Origin: Sphingomonas sp. PP-CC-1A-547
GTDB taxonomy: Bacteria > Pseudomonadota > Alphaproteobacteria > Sphingomonadales > Sphingomonadaceae
Reading direction: 5' to 3'
DNA length: 64,000 bases
Assembly (NCBI RefSeq): GCF_003610375.1
Contig: NZ_RAPZ01000015.1
Location: 1 to 64,000, forward strand
Position 1 is the first letter of the stretch, and each line of letters begins with the position of its first letter. The notes beneath the pieces are model-generated. The model worked only from the letters and a program-made list of their open reading frames with translations, had not been told where the DNA came from and did no database searches. A program made the position numbers and the translations under genes. This document shows positions 53,482 to 61,724 of the stretch, in pieces.

Positions 53482-54141
53482 TCAGTTCAGCGACGCGACC
53501 TTCGACACGAAGCGGGCATTCGCCTCGTCGATGGCGCGGTCCACTTCGAGCCCCGCCTGTCCTTCCGCAAAGTTCTTTTTCGCCTTGCTGCTGAAGGCGG
53601 TGGCGGGAACGCGAAGCGCCTCTGTTGGCGAATGGACGCTGCGGACCGACAGGGGCTTGCCGGCCACGTCCGCCTCGATCTCCACGACGAAGGGCGGGTT
53701 CCCGTTGGTGGTCTCCGCAGGATCGAACCAACCGTCCGGCGTCTTGTCGCGGCTGCATTTGGGCGCGGCGGCACTTCGACCGACGAAGCCCGCCCCACCG
53801 TTGACCGAAGCGACCCCGATCGAGAGCGCCTGGTCCATCTGCGCCGCCGCGGAGTTGAAGAGCACCTGATACGACCTGACCACCACCGGCCGCTGCTCCA
53901 GGCGTCGCGCCGACGACGAAGCGCGGAGCGCGGCTTCCAGAGCGTCGAGCCGCTTCCGGGAGCGGCCATCGTCGCTGAGGACCCGGATGCCATAGCTGCA
54001 GGAGAAGACGCTGGCCGACAGGTTGCGCTGACGGTCCTCGCCTGCGGGACGACGATCGACGATCAGCGCCCTCGGAGCCTGCGCCGGTGCGGCGCTTGCC
54101 GAAGCGACCACCGCAAGAGCGGCGAGCCTGTATGCGATCAT
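53482..54141 (-). CDS. Secreted protein, unknown function (219 aa)
   Basis: Signal peptide M-I-A-Y-R-L-A-A-L-A-V-V-A-S-A-S-A-A-P-A-Q-A (cleavage about residue 22). The mature protein has two Cys (F-S-C-S-Y and P-K-C-S-R) and a mostly polar mixed fold, ending with a basic A-K-K-N-F-A-E-G segment. Typical of a soluble periplasmic protein. No family recognised. It is the leftmost of a group of signal-bearing proteins (53482-56919), most on the minus strand, and is divergent from the ExbD-like gene at 54391. Confidence 0.65.
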   Translation of the reverse strand: MIAYRLAALAVVASASAAPAQAPRALIVDRRPAGEDRQRNLSASVFSCSYGIRVLSDDGRSRKRLDALEAALRASSSARRLEQRPVVVRSYQVLFNSAAAQMDQALSIGVASVNGGAGFVGRSAAAPKCSRDKTPDGWFDPAETTNGNPPFVVEIEADVAGKPLSVRSVHSPTEALRVPATAFSSKAKKNFAEGQAGLEVDRAIDEANARFVSKVASLN

Positions 54142-54390
54142 GATGACGTCCCCTTCGTTGGCACCCTACGCCGCCCGCACCCCGTTGCAACCCGGCCGAC
54201 GCATCCGGCCGCCCTGATCCTGGACGTGGTGGTGCAATCCGCTCCCCAATCATGATCGGCGGTCTGCGGAAATCCGTGCCCTTCGCAGCCTGACCGGCCG
54301 ACACGGACGATCGGCGCGCGTTGACGCCGCGGAAAGCCGGGATAGGCTGGCGCCACGATCGTTCTTCCCCTGCGCTTGAGGTGGTGTTCA

Positions 54391-54768
54391 ATGCTGCTGC
54401 TTTCCGTATTGCTTCTCGCGTCCCCGGGCTTCGCGACGGCGGCTTGTCCCGTCGGCGCCCAGTGGGGCATGCGTCCCCTGGCCATGCGCAACAAGAACGT
54501 CGTCCGCATCTCCGATGGCGAACTGGTGTTCAACGGAGCGCGACTGTCGGACGATCTGCTGCGCCAGTATCTCCAGGCCGGCGCTCGAACGTCGCCACGG
54601 CCAGGGCTCGTCATCGATACGACGGACATGCCGTGCGCGGTCAAGATGCGGATCGTCGCTCATGCGGAAGCGGCCGGCGGATGCACTCCCGAGACCTGCA
54701 GCGTCTTCGCGATGGGACACAGACCCCCTCCGCCGGCGCTTCCACCTTCCGGCGGCAAATGGCCATGA
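54391..54768 (+). CDS. Secreted protein resembling the periplasmic part of ExbD/TolR
   Basis: 125 aa with a signal peptide (M-L-L-L-S-V-L-L-L-A-S-P-G-F-A-T-A-A, cut near residue 18). The mature part contains I-S-D-G-E-L-V-F-N-G-A-R-L-S-D-D-L-L-R-Q-Y-L and later P-G-L-V-I-D-T-T-D-M-P-C-A-V-K-M-R-I-V-A-H-A-E. This has the order of the ExbD periplasmic domain (strand, asparagine-glycine turn, helix, strand, then a helix after D-x-x). Unlike ExbD it has no retained membrane helix, and it has four Cys. Function unknown; the ExbD link is inference. GAGGTGG site supports the start at 54391. Confidence 0.55.
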   Translation: MLLLSVLLLASPGFATAACPVGAQWGMRPLAMRNKNVVRISDGELVFNGARLSDDLLRQYLQAGARTSPRPGLVIDTTDMPCAVKMRIVAHAEAAGGCTPETCSVFAMGHRPPPPALPPSGGKWP

Positions 54769-54934
54769 CAAACGCGTTCACGATCGGGGCGATCGTGCGC
54801 TCAGGCGCGAGCATCGGCCAGTCGCGCCGCATTCGTTTGATCGATCCGCACGCTACGCCCAGATGATCCGGTCCCGCTGCGTAGCGCACGGCTCGCCTCT
54901 GGCGACAAGGGGCGAACAGTATTTGGGGTGGGGT

Positions 54935-55447
54935 CTACGATCCGCAGACCATGAGACCACGCGCCTTCCAGATCGTGGCGCCGACGCTTACCTCCAGATC
55001 GGCAGCCTGCTCAATCGTCTCGCTGCCGTTCCGCGTCGCAGGCCCGACGGACGCGACGCTCACGGCGACGCCGCCGCCAGACCAGCGATCGTGGGTGAAC
55101 GGGAACAGATCGCGCGCGTCGGCGGCAGGCTGAAGCGCCACGACGCCCGACGGGAGCCGAACCACCGCATGATCGTCAGATGCGGCGAAACGGATGCGAC
55201 GGTCCTTCGCCTGCGACCAGGAGCAACCCGTTCCGGACGCTTTGGCCGCCCCGATCTACGCGGAGGGCAGCGGCAACGCGCCGGCGACCCTTTTCGCATC
55301 GGCCGCGCCGGGGGATCCGATCGCCACCTGGGAAATGCCCGCCAGCATCGCGACGACCATGACGCTCCCCATTACGAGGCGCGCGGGCCTCGACGTGCCG
55401 ATCGCGACGCTCCAGGGCTTCAAGCTATCTTCCATGCTCGACGCCAT
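54935..55447 (-). pseudogene. Membrane-anchored protein gene interrupted by an in-frame TAG
   Basis: From ATG 55447 the frame encodes 63 residues with one helix (L-V-M-G-S-V-M-V-V-A-M-L-A-G-I-S-Q-V-A-I), then TAG at 55256-55258. The same frame then continues 106 codons with clearly coding sequence (F-A-A-S-D-D-H-A-V-V-R-L-P-S-G-V-V-A-L-Q, F-P-F-T-H-D-R-W-S-G-G-G-V-A-V-S-V-A) to a stop at 54935. The start overlaps the stop of the upstream gene (TGATG), so translation is coupled as in a working operon. Either a recent nonsense mutation or readthrough; both parts lie in one uninterrupted frame apart from the amber codon. Confidence 0.7.
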
Positions 55448-56115
55448 CAGAACGCACCCCGTCTGGCCGGCGGGGAAAGCCTGTCCGCCGCCGCCTTGAC
55501 CGCGGCCTTGTCGGCGTCGCCGGCCTGCTGCCCGCGCGTCCCCAGGATCTGCAGCGAGCTTCCCGACAGCGACGTTCTGATCGCCGGACTGGACTCGAGC
55601 GGGCTGCAACGTCCCACGCACCAGGCGCCGTTCGCCGCCGTGCCGTCGGTCGGCATGCCGTATTTGGTCTCCAACTGTCGGACAAGGGCCGCAGGATCGA
55701 CCCTGTTGGTGGGGATCGAAAGCTGGAAACGGTCCACGACCGGTCCCGATGCCGTCTGCGCCATGCCGACGCGCAGGCTCTCACCCGTCGGACCGTCGCA
55801 GAACAGATCGCCGACGCCCGTCCCCTGCGGCGGAAAGCCGAGCCCCCCTCCGTGGCGCTTGGCCACTTCCAGGTCGACCAGCTGCTGGAAGGTCTGATAG
55901 CCCTTCTCGCGGCGGCACCTGTATGTCCCGGCCAGCGCGCCTTCCGCGGCCGCCAGCGACATGCCCAGACGGACGCCCGCTACGTCCATCGCCAGCGGTC
56001 CTCGTCTTGGCGGCGAAGCGATCGGCGCTGCCCGGTGGGTGGTCTGCGCCTCGGCCGCTCCTGCGCATGCCAGCGCGGTCAGGGCGAGGACGATGGTGTT
56101 GGCTTGCTTCTTCAC
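55447..56115 (-). CDS. Secreted cysteine-containing protein, unknown function (222 aa)
   Basis: Signal peptide with K-K-Q-A-N-T then a hydrophobic run, cleavage near A-E-A-Q (residue 24). The mature protein starts with a Pro/Arg-rich linker, then M-D-V-A-G-V-R-L-G-M-S-L-A-A-A-E-G-A-L (a motif often seen in periplasmic proteins whose fold starts 'G-v-r-l-G-M-s'). Four Cys remain (T-Y-R-C, L-F-C-D-G, W-C-V-G-R-C), fitting two disulfides. It precedes and overlaps the amber-interrupted gene by one base. No family recognised. Confidence 0.65.
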   Translation of the reverse strand: MKKQANTIVLALTALACAGAAEAQTTHRAAPIASPPRRGPLAMDVAGVRLGMSLAAAEGALAGTYRCRREKGYQTFQQLVDLEVAKRHGGGLGFPPQGTGVGDLFCDGPTGESLRVGMAQTASGPVVDRFQLSIPTNRVDPAALVRQLETKYGMPTDGTAANGAWCVGRCSPLESSPAIRTSLSGSSLQILGTRGQQAGDADKAAVKAAADRLSPPARRGAF

Positions 56116-56196
56116 GGATGCTTCCTTTCGGCGGCGGCCTCGGCCGCGCGCGCGAATGTTGAACGGATTGTCGGAATCGATCGGGGCTTCTGACTC

Positions 56197-56919
56197 TCAG
56201 CGGGGCATCACCCGCCACCCGTCGCTCTCCAGCACCATTGGCAGGGTGGCCTCCTTTGGCTCCGCCATCCGAGCCTTGTCCTTGTCCGGCACGATGGAGA
56301 GGGGCTCCACGCCCCTGAAGCGATACGTGACCTGGGAGACCCGCCGTCCGCCGAGGTCGACCGGCTCGCTCCACCGAATGACGTCGACGAGCTCGCCTTT
56401 CGCGGCGCAGACGGCCGGAAACGGCAGCATCCCGACCTCCGTCTTCCGCTCGACCGAGCGGAAATACGGCGCGGCCTTGTCGGTCGGCGCATACGTGACG
56501 ACCGGCTGGCGCGAGGCCGGAAGCGAGACGCCGCGCTCCTTGACCGGCATCGCCGCCGCGGTCCTCTTCAGGAAGCCGGCACGGGACGCGTCGTCGAGCA
56601 TGGCGATCATCGACGCGTGGGTCGCCGACCCGAACATCGGGGGCTTGGCCGGGACGGTCAGGGGGAAGACGGCGTTATCTGTCCGTCCGTCGGCAACCAT
56701 GATCGGCAGATCGATCGTCTGGCAGAATGCGTCGCGGACAACCGGCTCGAGGACGGACCGAAAGTTCGCGTCGCTCACTCCCTTGTGGTCGCTGCAGCCC
56801 GACGCCAACGCGCCGATTGCGAGAAGCGCCGTAGGGACGGCTCCCGCACGCGATCGGTCCTTCTTGGTCTTCGAATTCCCGTAGAAGGGCGGCTCTTCGC
56901 CGCAGGTCATCCAACGCAT
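56197..56919 (-). CDS. Lipoprotein, unknown function (240 aa)
   Basis: An N-terminal hydrophilic stretch of ~25 residues precedes a lipoprotein signal ending L-A-S-G-C-S (lipobox Cys about residue 42). The mature part has two Cys (A-F-C-Q and A-V-C-A-A), an N-D-A-V-F-P-L-T-V-P strand and P-x-V-T-Y-A-P-T-D. The long pre-signal stretch is unusual; no alternative in-frame start lies closer to the signal. It is probably transcribed with the genes at 55447 and 54935 (81-nt gap). Function unknown. Confidence 0.6.
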   Translation of the reverse strand: MRWMTCGEEPPFYGNSKTKKDRSRAGAVPTALLAIGALASGCSDHKGVSDANFRSVLEPVVRDAFCQTIDLPIMVADGRTDNAVFPLTVPAKPPMFGSATHASMIAMLDDASRAGFLKRTAAAMPVKERGVSLPASRQPVVTYAPTDKAAPYFRSVERKTEVGMLPFPAVCAAKGELVDVIRWSEPVDLGGRRVSQVTYRFRGVEPLSIVPDKDKARMAEPKEATLPMVLESDGWRVMPR

Positions 56920-57546
56920 CTCGTGCGCACTCCCGTTTCCGGGCGCCGCAGCTTTTCCAGCCGGCGGCACCGCCCTGTTGTCGGGGCGATGCCGGCCCGT
57001 GAGCCGGAAGTTGAGAACTCGCGATTAGACGAGCGCGAACGCCTTTAGGCCCGGAGGCCTTGGACATGCGCGTCCGCCTCCCGGCCGAAACTGGTTCGAC
57101 CGGGCATACGGCTACTAATCGCGGGGTTCTCACGCCCCGGTCCGCCTGTTGGCGAACGAGAAAGGTCTACGCGGTACGGGCCGAAACAATCAATCCTGCA
57201 TTCGCCGATATGGCGACTTTGGATCTGATCCGCGGATCACTAACCGACCAGCGGCTTCTGAATGCCGTCTCAAAAGGCCTTACAGAAGACCGCACGCGAT
57301 CTCTAACCCACACGGTCAGAAACCTTTTGCATCACGGGCGACAACCACAGAAGTCCTAACCATGAGGCGGGCCTAATCGCATCGGCCCGAAAGCCGGACC
57401 CCTTCGCCCAAAAATGGACGGCGTCGAAACGTTCGTCGGTGGTCGCATGGGGGATATCGATCAAAGGCCTGTTGTCACGCAAGAGCCGGCCTCCGCGCTG
57501 AACCCGGTCGCGCAGGGGTGCCGAAGCGCAGCGGGACCATTGCCGA
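56920..57546. other. Gap at the border of the mobilisation module, no gene seen
   Basis: About 630 bp. Short frames on both strands lack ribosome sites and coding-like patterns. Base composition falls from very GC-rich to moderate across this gap, suggesting a junction between two DNA sources. Confidence 0.35.
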
Positions 57547-58491
57547 TCAGGCCAGAGCCTGTAGCCGCTCCAGACAAATTTGTTCGACAAGTCCTTGCAG
57601 CGCCCGCACTCGCTGGCTCAGCCATGCGAGTTCTTCATCGGTAATGGCGTAATGCGGAGAATAGCGGGCGTTTACATAGGCCTGCCGCAGTATTTCGAAG
57701 CAGCGCCGCTCGAACTTGGTCTCGCGCGGCCAAGCGGCAACCAAGCGCTGATCGACTTGTTCGCACCGCGATCGAAGGAACATCAACTTGTGCGATTTGG
57801 GGCTGTAGAGGCTCAGAACCAATAAGGTGCAGTGATACAGGCGCTCGGCCGTTTGATGGAGCAGAAACGCAGCAAGCTTAAGTTTGTCACGGTTTGCCGC
57901 GTCCTCAGCGCCTTGCAAGAAATCTCCAGCGCTCGAAAACCACTCGTCAAAATGCCTCTGCGCCTCGGCACGTGCCTCATCTGGCGGCAATTTGGCAGGC
58001 GCCGCGAGTCCAAACCCTTCAGCCTCGTACAACGCGATGCCGTCCCGGACGACGTCGACGAAGAACGGTCGTCCACGCTCAAGCTGCTTGTTGAGGTCGG
58101 TCAGCGAATGCACGATGAAGTTCACCGGCGCCGACAGCGTGCGGGTGATCGTCACGTCGCGCACCAGCCGGTCTTCCGCAGCGGCCCAATAGTCGACGAC
58201 ATCAGTCAGTTGCTCGTCGTTGACGACGACCAGGATATCATAGTCCGACCGGTACTCACCAATAGGGTCATCTACCCAGTCGCCCCGCGCATATGAGCCG
58301 TACAGTACGAGCTTCAGGATGCGTCCGGCTTTTTTCGACGGCTTCGTGGTTCCGCGCAGCCGCGCCTCGAATTCCTCGAAGAGGATGCGGACGACCGCCT
58401 GCAATTCGCGCTGCGCGGTTGCCGGAAGAACATCAAGGGCGGTGACCGGTTTCACGCAAGCATGGTTCGCTGCAAACGGGGCGTTTGCCAA
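57547..58491 (-). CDS. Fused MNT nucleotidyltransferase-HEPN protein
   Basis: 314 aa. Residues ~20-160 form a minimal nucleotidyltransferase: G65-S-Y-A-R-G-D71 and S82-D-Y-D-I-L-V with the two catalytic Asp. Residues ~190-312 form a helical HEPN domain with H-Q-T-A-E-R-L-Y-H-C-T-L-L-V-L and N-A-R-Y-S-P-H-Y. MNT and HEPN partners are often separate antitoxin and toxin genes (HepT/MntA type); here they are one chain, as in some kanamycin-nucleotidyltransferase-like and sacsin-type HEPN proteins. No canonical R-x4-6-H RNase motif was found. It adjoins the mobilisation genes. Confidence 0.82.
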   Translation of the reverse strand: MANAPFAANHACVKPVTALDVLPATAQRELQAVVRILFEEFEARLRGTTKPSKKAGRILKLVLYGSYARGDWVDDPIGEYRSDYDILVVVNDEQLTDVVDYWAAAEDRLVRDVTITRTLSAPVNFIVHSLTDLNKQLERGRPFFVDVVRDGIALYEAEGFGLAAPAKLPPDEARAEAQRHFDEWFSSAGDFLQGAEDAANRDKLKLAAFLLHQTAERLYHCTLLVLSLYSPKSHKLMFLRSRCEQVDQRLVAAWPRETKFERRCFEILRQAYVNARYSPHYAITDEELAWLSQRVRALQGLVEQICLERLQALA

Positions 58492-58521
58492 CCCCTGACG
58501 ATGGGGCGAGCCTTAACGACT

Positions 58522-59103
58522 TCAACCATCGTCACCCCATATGACCCGCCGAAGCTCGGCGCTGCCGCAAGCGATCCCCGCCATGCGATCGACTGGACTG
58601 GTAAACGGCATGGGGTCGCTCGGAATCAGGCCGCTGCGGCCGAGGACCACCGCCCGATGACGGCTGTCGTTCGGTACGAAAGCCGGTGCGCGTCTGCGCA
58701 TCGTCCAGAACAACAGGTTCTGGCAATGCTCGGTACGATCGGTTGCGCGAAAGACGACGTCGAACCGGATCGGATGCGGATCGTCCTTGCCGCGCAAACT
58801 CACCAGAAGCACATCCGCCTCCATTTTCCGTGCAACCAAATCTGCCGCGAGCAGAGCGAAGGCAATCGGGCCGTCAGCCGCGGCGAGGACGCAGTTGCCA
58901 CGCGGCAGGTACAGACAGCCGGGCGGCAGGTGAGAGGTTTCGCTCGGCAACAGCACGAGCGGTGGTGGCATGTGCGGTAGCAGACCGATGAGCGCGCGTA
59001 CGAGGGGTGAGACGAAGCTCAGATGGTCTATTAGGGGATTCATGGGGAACTCGATTTTGATATGAAGGGGGAGGGGACCGCATCTGCGGCGCGGTCGGCT
59101 CAT
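58522..59103 (-). CDS. Hypothetical protein of mobilisation operon (193 aa)
   Basis: Last gene of a four-gene operon (61008 to 58522) in which every gene overlaps the next. ATG at 59103 overlaps the stop of the upstream gene (ATGA), which decides the start; a later ATG at 59043 is possible. The protein has a Leu-rich segment (L-V-R-A-L-I-G-L-L-P-H-M-P-P-P-L-V-L-L) near 35-55 and an F-D-V-V-F-R-A strand near 118. No signal peptide. No family recognised. Confidence 0.6.
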   Translation of the reverse strand: MSRPRRRCGPLPLHIKIEFPMNPLIDHLSFVSPLVRALIGLLPHMPPPLVLLPSETSHLPPGCLYLPRGNCVLAAADGPIAFALLAADLVARKMEADVLLVSLRGKDDPHPIRFDVVFRATDRTEHCQNLLFWTMRRRAPAFVPNDSRHRAVVLGRSGLIPSDPMPFTSPVDRMAGIACGSAELRRVIWGDDG

Positions 59104-59798
59104 CCGTGTTTCTCGAGCCAATCGCCCCAGAGATCACCCGCCAGTGCCTTGCTGTCGGGGCCGAGCAGATCGGTCACGAAGTCGGCGCAATGCGAGCCGA
59201 TGATCCGACGCGCGGAAATCAGCAGGTGACAATGCGGCTTGCTGCGCCGCCCGGCGATCTGCGGCACGTGGAATGCCGCCACCACTGGGGTCTCGCGCTC
59301 GATTGCGAAGTGCTGGAGCGCAAAGCCACGGGCCAACTCCCACCCGCGGTGGAGCAGGCTCTGCTGAGCAAAGCGCAGCGTGATCAGCACCGCGAGATCC
59401 TGCTGTGCCGGCATGCGATGCAGGTCGATGAACCGTGCCAAGGCCTGCGGATCCTGGCAGGCATCGGGTGCGTGCGGCGGAAGCAGCACGTCCCAGCGCG
59501 CGCAGGTCGGTTGCCACTGATCGAGCATCGGCAAACCGAACTGCACGAGCCGGCGGTGGACCACGTCGAGCATTCTGTTCGGTCTGTCCTTGTAGCTGCA
59601 GCCGATGATCCCGAAGCTGCCATCGGCGTTCTGGAACGGCCCCTGACTGGCGTAATCGCGCACCATGCCGGTGGCTGTAGGAGAGGGGCTGGTCTCCGCG
59701 TCATCGACGATGGCAGGAACGGGTGGAAGCTGGCCGGACGTTGCGCCTGCGGCCAAACGTGTCACCCCGATGGCGGGTTTGGGTGACATGCTCAGCAC
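59100..59798 (-). CDS. MobA/MobL-like histidine-motif protein (possible HUH nuclease)
   Basis: 232 aa. Residues ~135-205 follow the order of MobA/MobL relaxases: A-V-L-I-T-L-R-F, then G-F-A-L-Q-H-F-A-I-E-R-E-T-P-V-V-A-A-F-H177-V-P, and P-H189-C-H191-L-L-I-S-A-R-R, matching the metal-binding three-His site and the N-P-H-x-H-x-L-x-x-T-R-R pattern. It is far shorter than a relaxase and has no helicase part. The catalytic Tyr is not obvious. A full relaxase is encoded nearby at 61725, so this may be an accessory or repurposed HUH protein. It overlaps both neighbours. Confidence 0.6.
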   Translation of the reverse strand: MLSMSPKPAIGVTRLAAGATSGQLPPVPAIVDDAETSPSPTATGMVRDYASQGPFQNADGSFGIIGCSYKDRPNRMLDVVHRRLVQFGLPMLDQWQPTCARWDVLLPPHAPDACQDPQALARFIDLHRMPAQQDLAVLITLRFAQQSLLHRGWELARGFALQHFAIERETPVVAAFHVPQIAGRRSKPHCHLLISARRIIGSHCADFVTDLLGPDSKALAGDLWGDWLEKHG

Positions 59799-60424
59799 CC
59801 CCTCACGCAGCGGCGGATTATGCGGTCGGCGCGGCGAAAGCCGGCGTCGCGCTCGCGGAGCGTGCGCGACGGTTCGTTCGCGCGGCAGACCGTGCCGCCT
59901 TCGATCCGGTACGCAGCACGGCCTGGTTCGGCCGGCTGGAATGCGCTGTTGCCTTCGGTACCGAGCCAGAGGCGGTACCCGGTATGCGACGTCGTACGCC
60001 CGCCACCGTTCGTGACAATCTCAAGGACCGCACGCGGCAGGTGGCCTCCAGGCACTGCCGTCGAGACGAAGCAGCTATCCAGTTTGCCGATGATGGTTCG
60101 CATCTGATCCCTTGGCAGGTCGATGTACTCGGTTGCGACCGTGAACCAGGCGTTGCCGCAGCGTTTGAAGACCGAGATGATCATCACGTTGCCGTGCCCA
60201 TCGGGGGCCAACAGCAGTTGATGGGCTGCTCGCGTATCGTGGCCGAGCGCGGGCGTGATCGTGGCGATCACCTCCGCAGTTTCGGTGTAGGAATGGGTCA
60301 CAGGAAAACCTTGTATTGGAGCCTGTCTCGCACCCAGGCCTGAGCTTTTTTCATCCTGCCCTTCGGAGACATTCAGCCTCCTCCAATCCCGTGCCCGCGC
60401 ATCACCGTTCTGGCTGCACATCAT
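59792..60424 (-). CDS. Hypothetical protein of mobilisation operon (210 aa)
   Basis: Second gene of the overlapping operon. ATG at 60424 overlaps the stop of the gene at 60421 (ATGA). It ends 7 nt inside the start of the MobA/MobL-like gene. The sequence has a N-V-M-I-I-S-V-F-K-R-C-G-N-A-W-F-T-V-A-T-E-Y strand pair near 80-100 and an Arg-rich C-terminus (R-R-A-D-R-I-I-R-R-C-V-R), which could bind nucleic acid. No family recognised. Confidence 0.6.
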   Translation of the reverse strand: MMCSQNGDARARDWRRLNVSEGQDEKSSGLGARQAPIQGFPVTHSYTETAEVIATITPALGHDTRAAHQLLLAPDGHGNVMIISVFKRCGNAWFTVATEYIDLPRDQMRTIIGKLDSCFVSTAVPGGHLPRAVLEIVTNGGGRTTSHTGYRLWLGTEGNSAFQPAEPGRAAYRIEGGTVCRANEPSRTLRERDAGFRRADRIIRRCVRGC

Positions 60425-61008
60425 CGCACCTCCCCCAGCGGCAGGAGGCTGGCGATGTCGGCACCTGCACGCAGGATGCCCGAAGCGCGCTCCTCCAGTG
60501 TGTGATAGGGCGAGACGAGTTCGAGGCTGCATCCCTCGAAGGTCATTAACACCGCCGGACCGACTCCCAGTGGAACGAGCCAGGTGTCGCCGCCTGGGCC
60601 GGTCCACACAGCCAGGTCGTTCATCGACCACGGCGCGCACGGCAGCAGGCCGAGCGTCAGATCGACCGAGAGTTCGATGACGTCGCGGGGCTTCCGCGTA
60701 ACGCGCGTCAGCACAACGTCGTACTGTGCGTCCGCTGCGAGCGTTGCGACGATGTCACGCAGCGCGGGCGCCGGTTTGTTGGTGACACTGAGAACGATTC
60801 CGCGATCTTCGACGTGGACGGTCGCCTCGGGCAGGCCGGCGGTATCGATGAAGTCGTAGCGCTGATGGACGTTGAGAGCGTGCAGCAGATAGCCGAGGAC
60901 GATGCCGGCGACGTCGGTCGTCTGCGGATAGCGTGTGATCATGTGTGAAAGGCCTTGAACGTCGTCGTCGCGAACCTCGTGGTCCGGACAAGCCCTCCCT
61001 GTTTTCAT
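60421..61008 (-). CDS. Hypothetical protein of mobilisation operon (195 aa)
   Basis: First gene of the four-gene operon, divergent from the TetR gene at 61134. A soluble mixed alpha/beta protein with A-T-V-H-V-E-D-R-G-I-V-L-S-V-T-N-K and Y-D-V-V-L-T-R-V-T-R-K strands. No signal or membrane helix. Start at 61008 or at an internal ATG (60942). The divergent 125-bp gap carries a palindrome (61100-61107), so TetR control is likely. No family recognised. Confidence 0.6.
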   Translation of the reverse strand: MKTGRACPDHEVRDDDVQGLSHMITRYPQTTDVAGIVLGYLLHALNVHQRYDFIDTAGLPEATVHVEDRGIVLSVTNKPAPALRDIVATLAADAQYDVVLTRVTRKPRDVIELSVDLTLGLLPCAPWSMNDLAVWTGPGGDTWLVPLGVGPAVLMTFEGCSLELVSPYHTLEERASGILRAGADIASLLPLGEVR

Positions 61009-61099
61009 CTAAACTTCGGGGCTCAAGCCCACCCTCACTGACCTCAAATCTAGCTGTTTCTACCGTTCTGCAGGCGCCTACTCGAAGGAATGCGAAGCT

Positions 61100-61107
61100 T
61101 GTGCACA
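61100..61107. promoter_or_regulatory. TGTGCACA palindrome in divergent gap, candidate TetR site
   Basis: A perfect 8-bp palindrome, 27 bp before the tetR ATG and in the gap shared with the operon starting at 61008. Short, so chance occurrence cannot be excluded. Confidence 0.3.
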
Positions 61108-61133
61108 GTTGTACGAAAGCCTAACGTCAGACC

Positions 61134-61694
61134 ATGGCACGCCCGAACTCTGCCGATCCCGACGCGACCCGTGAGCGCATCCTGGACGCCGCCGTGATCC
61201 TTTCGGTCCATGACGGCTTCGACAGTTTGTCCGCCCGTAGCGTCGCCCTGGCATCCGGCGTTTCCGCTACGACCGTGTGCGCGCTGTTTGGCGGCATGTC
61301 GGGTTTGCATGCAAAAGTGATCGAGACGGCGTTTGTGCCTTTGCTCAAGGCGTTCAGCGCTATCGACCATAAACCGTCGATGAGCGTGTTCAAAGTAGCT
61401 ACCGGACAACTGTACGAAAGCGCGACGCTCGCTGGTCTCGTGACGCAGATCGCAGCGCTTGCGGGGCTTCGCCACGGCCGGCACCGTGCTCTTGCCGACC
61501 AGATTGACCGATCATTGAACGTCGTCCGCGATCATTTCGCGACCGTCGAAGTTCCGAACAGCCCGCTTCGCGGCTACGGTGATTCGGTTGTCGTCGCCGA
61601 TCGGATTATCGCGGTCTATTTCGCTGCCGCGTTTCATCTCGCGCCCGATCCGGGCACCGATCGCGACCGCCTGCGGGCCCTTGTGGGCGAATAG
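61134..61694 (+). CDS. TetR-family transcriptional regulator
   Basis: 186 aa. The N-terminal helix-turn-helix domain reads T-R-E-R-I-L-D-A-A-V-I-L-S-V-H-D-G-F-D-S-L-S-A-R-S-V-A-L-A-S-G-V-S-A-T-T-V, the TetR pattern, with some drift in the last helix (C-A-L-F-G-G instead of Y-x-x-F). The C-terminal part is the helical effector domain. It is divergent from the hypothetical operon (58522-61008) and convergent with the relaxase gene, so control of the operon is the likeliest role. Confidence 0.8.
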   Translation: MARPNSADPDATRERILDAAVILSVHDGFDSLSARSVALASGVSATTVCALFGGMSGLHAKVIETAFVPLLKAFSAIDHKPSMSVFKVATGQLYESATLAGLVTQIAALAGLRHGRHRALADQIDRSLNVVRDHFATVEVPNSPLRGYGDSVVVADRIIAVYFAAAFHLAPDPGTDRDRLRALVGE

Positions 61695-61724
61695 AGCCAA
61701 ACGGCTCTGGCCGTTGTAGGATAG

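Noticed and set aside
54951..55499. Two plus-strand frames (54951-55133 and 55194-55499) as possible small genes
   Set aside because: The minus strand carries one continuous coupled frame here, broken only by a TAG; the plus-strand frames lack ribosome sites and have unlikely composition.
57303..57590. A 95-codon minus-strand frame as an insertion-sequence remnant
   Set aside because: No transposase motif could be identified and it overlaps the well-supported end of the MNT-HEPN gene.
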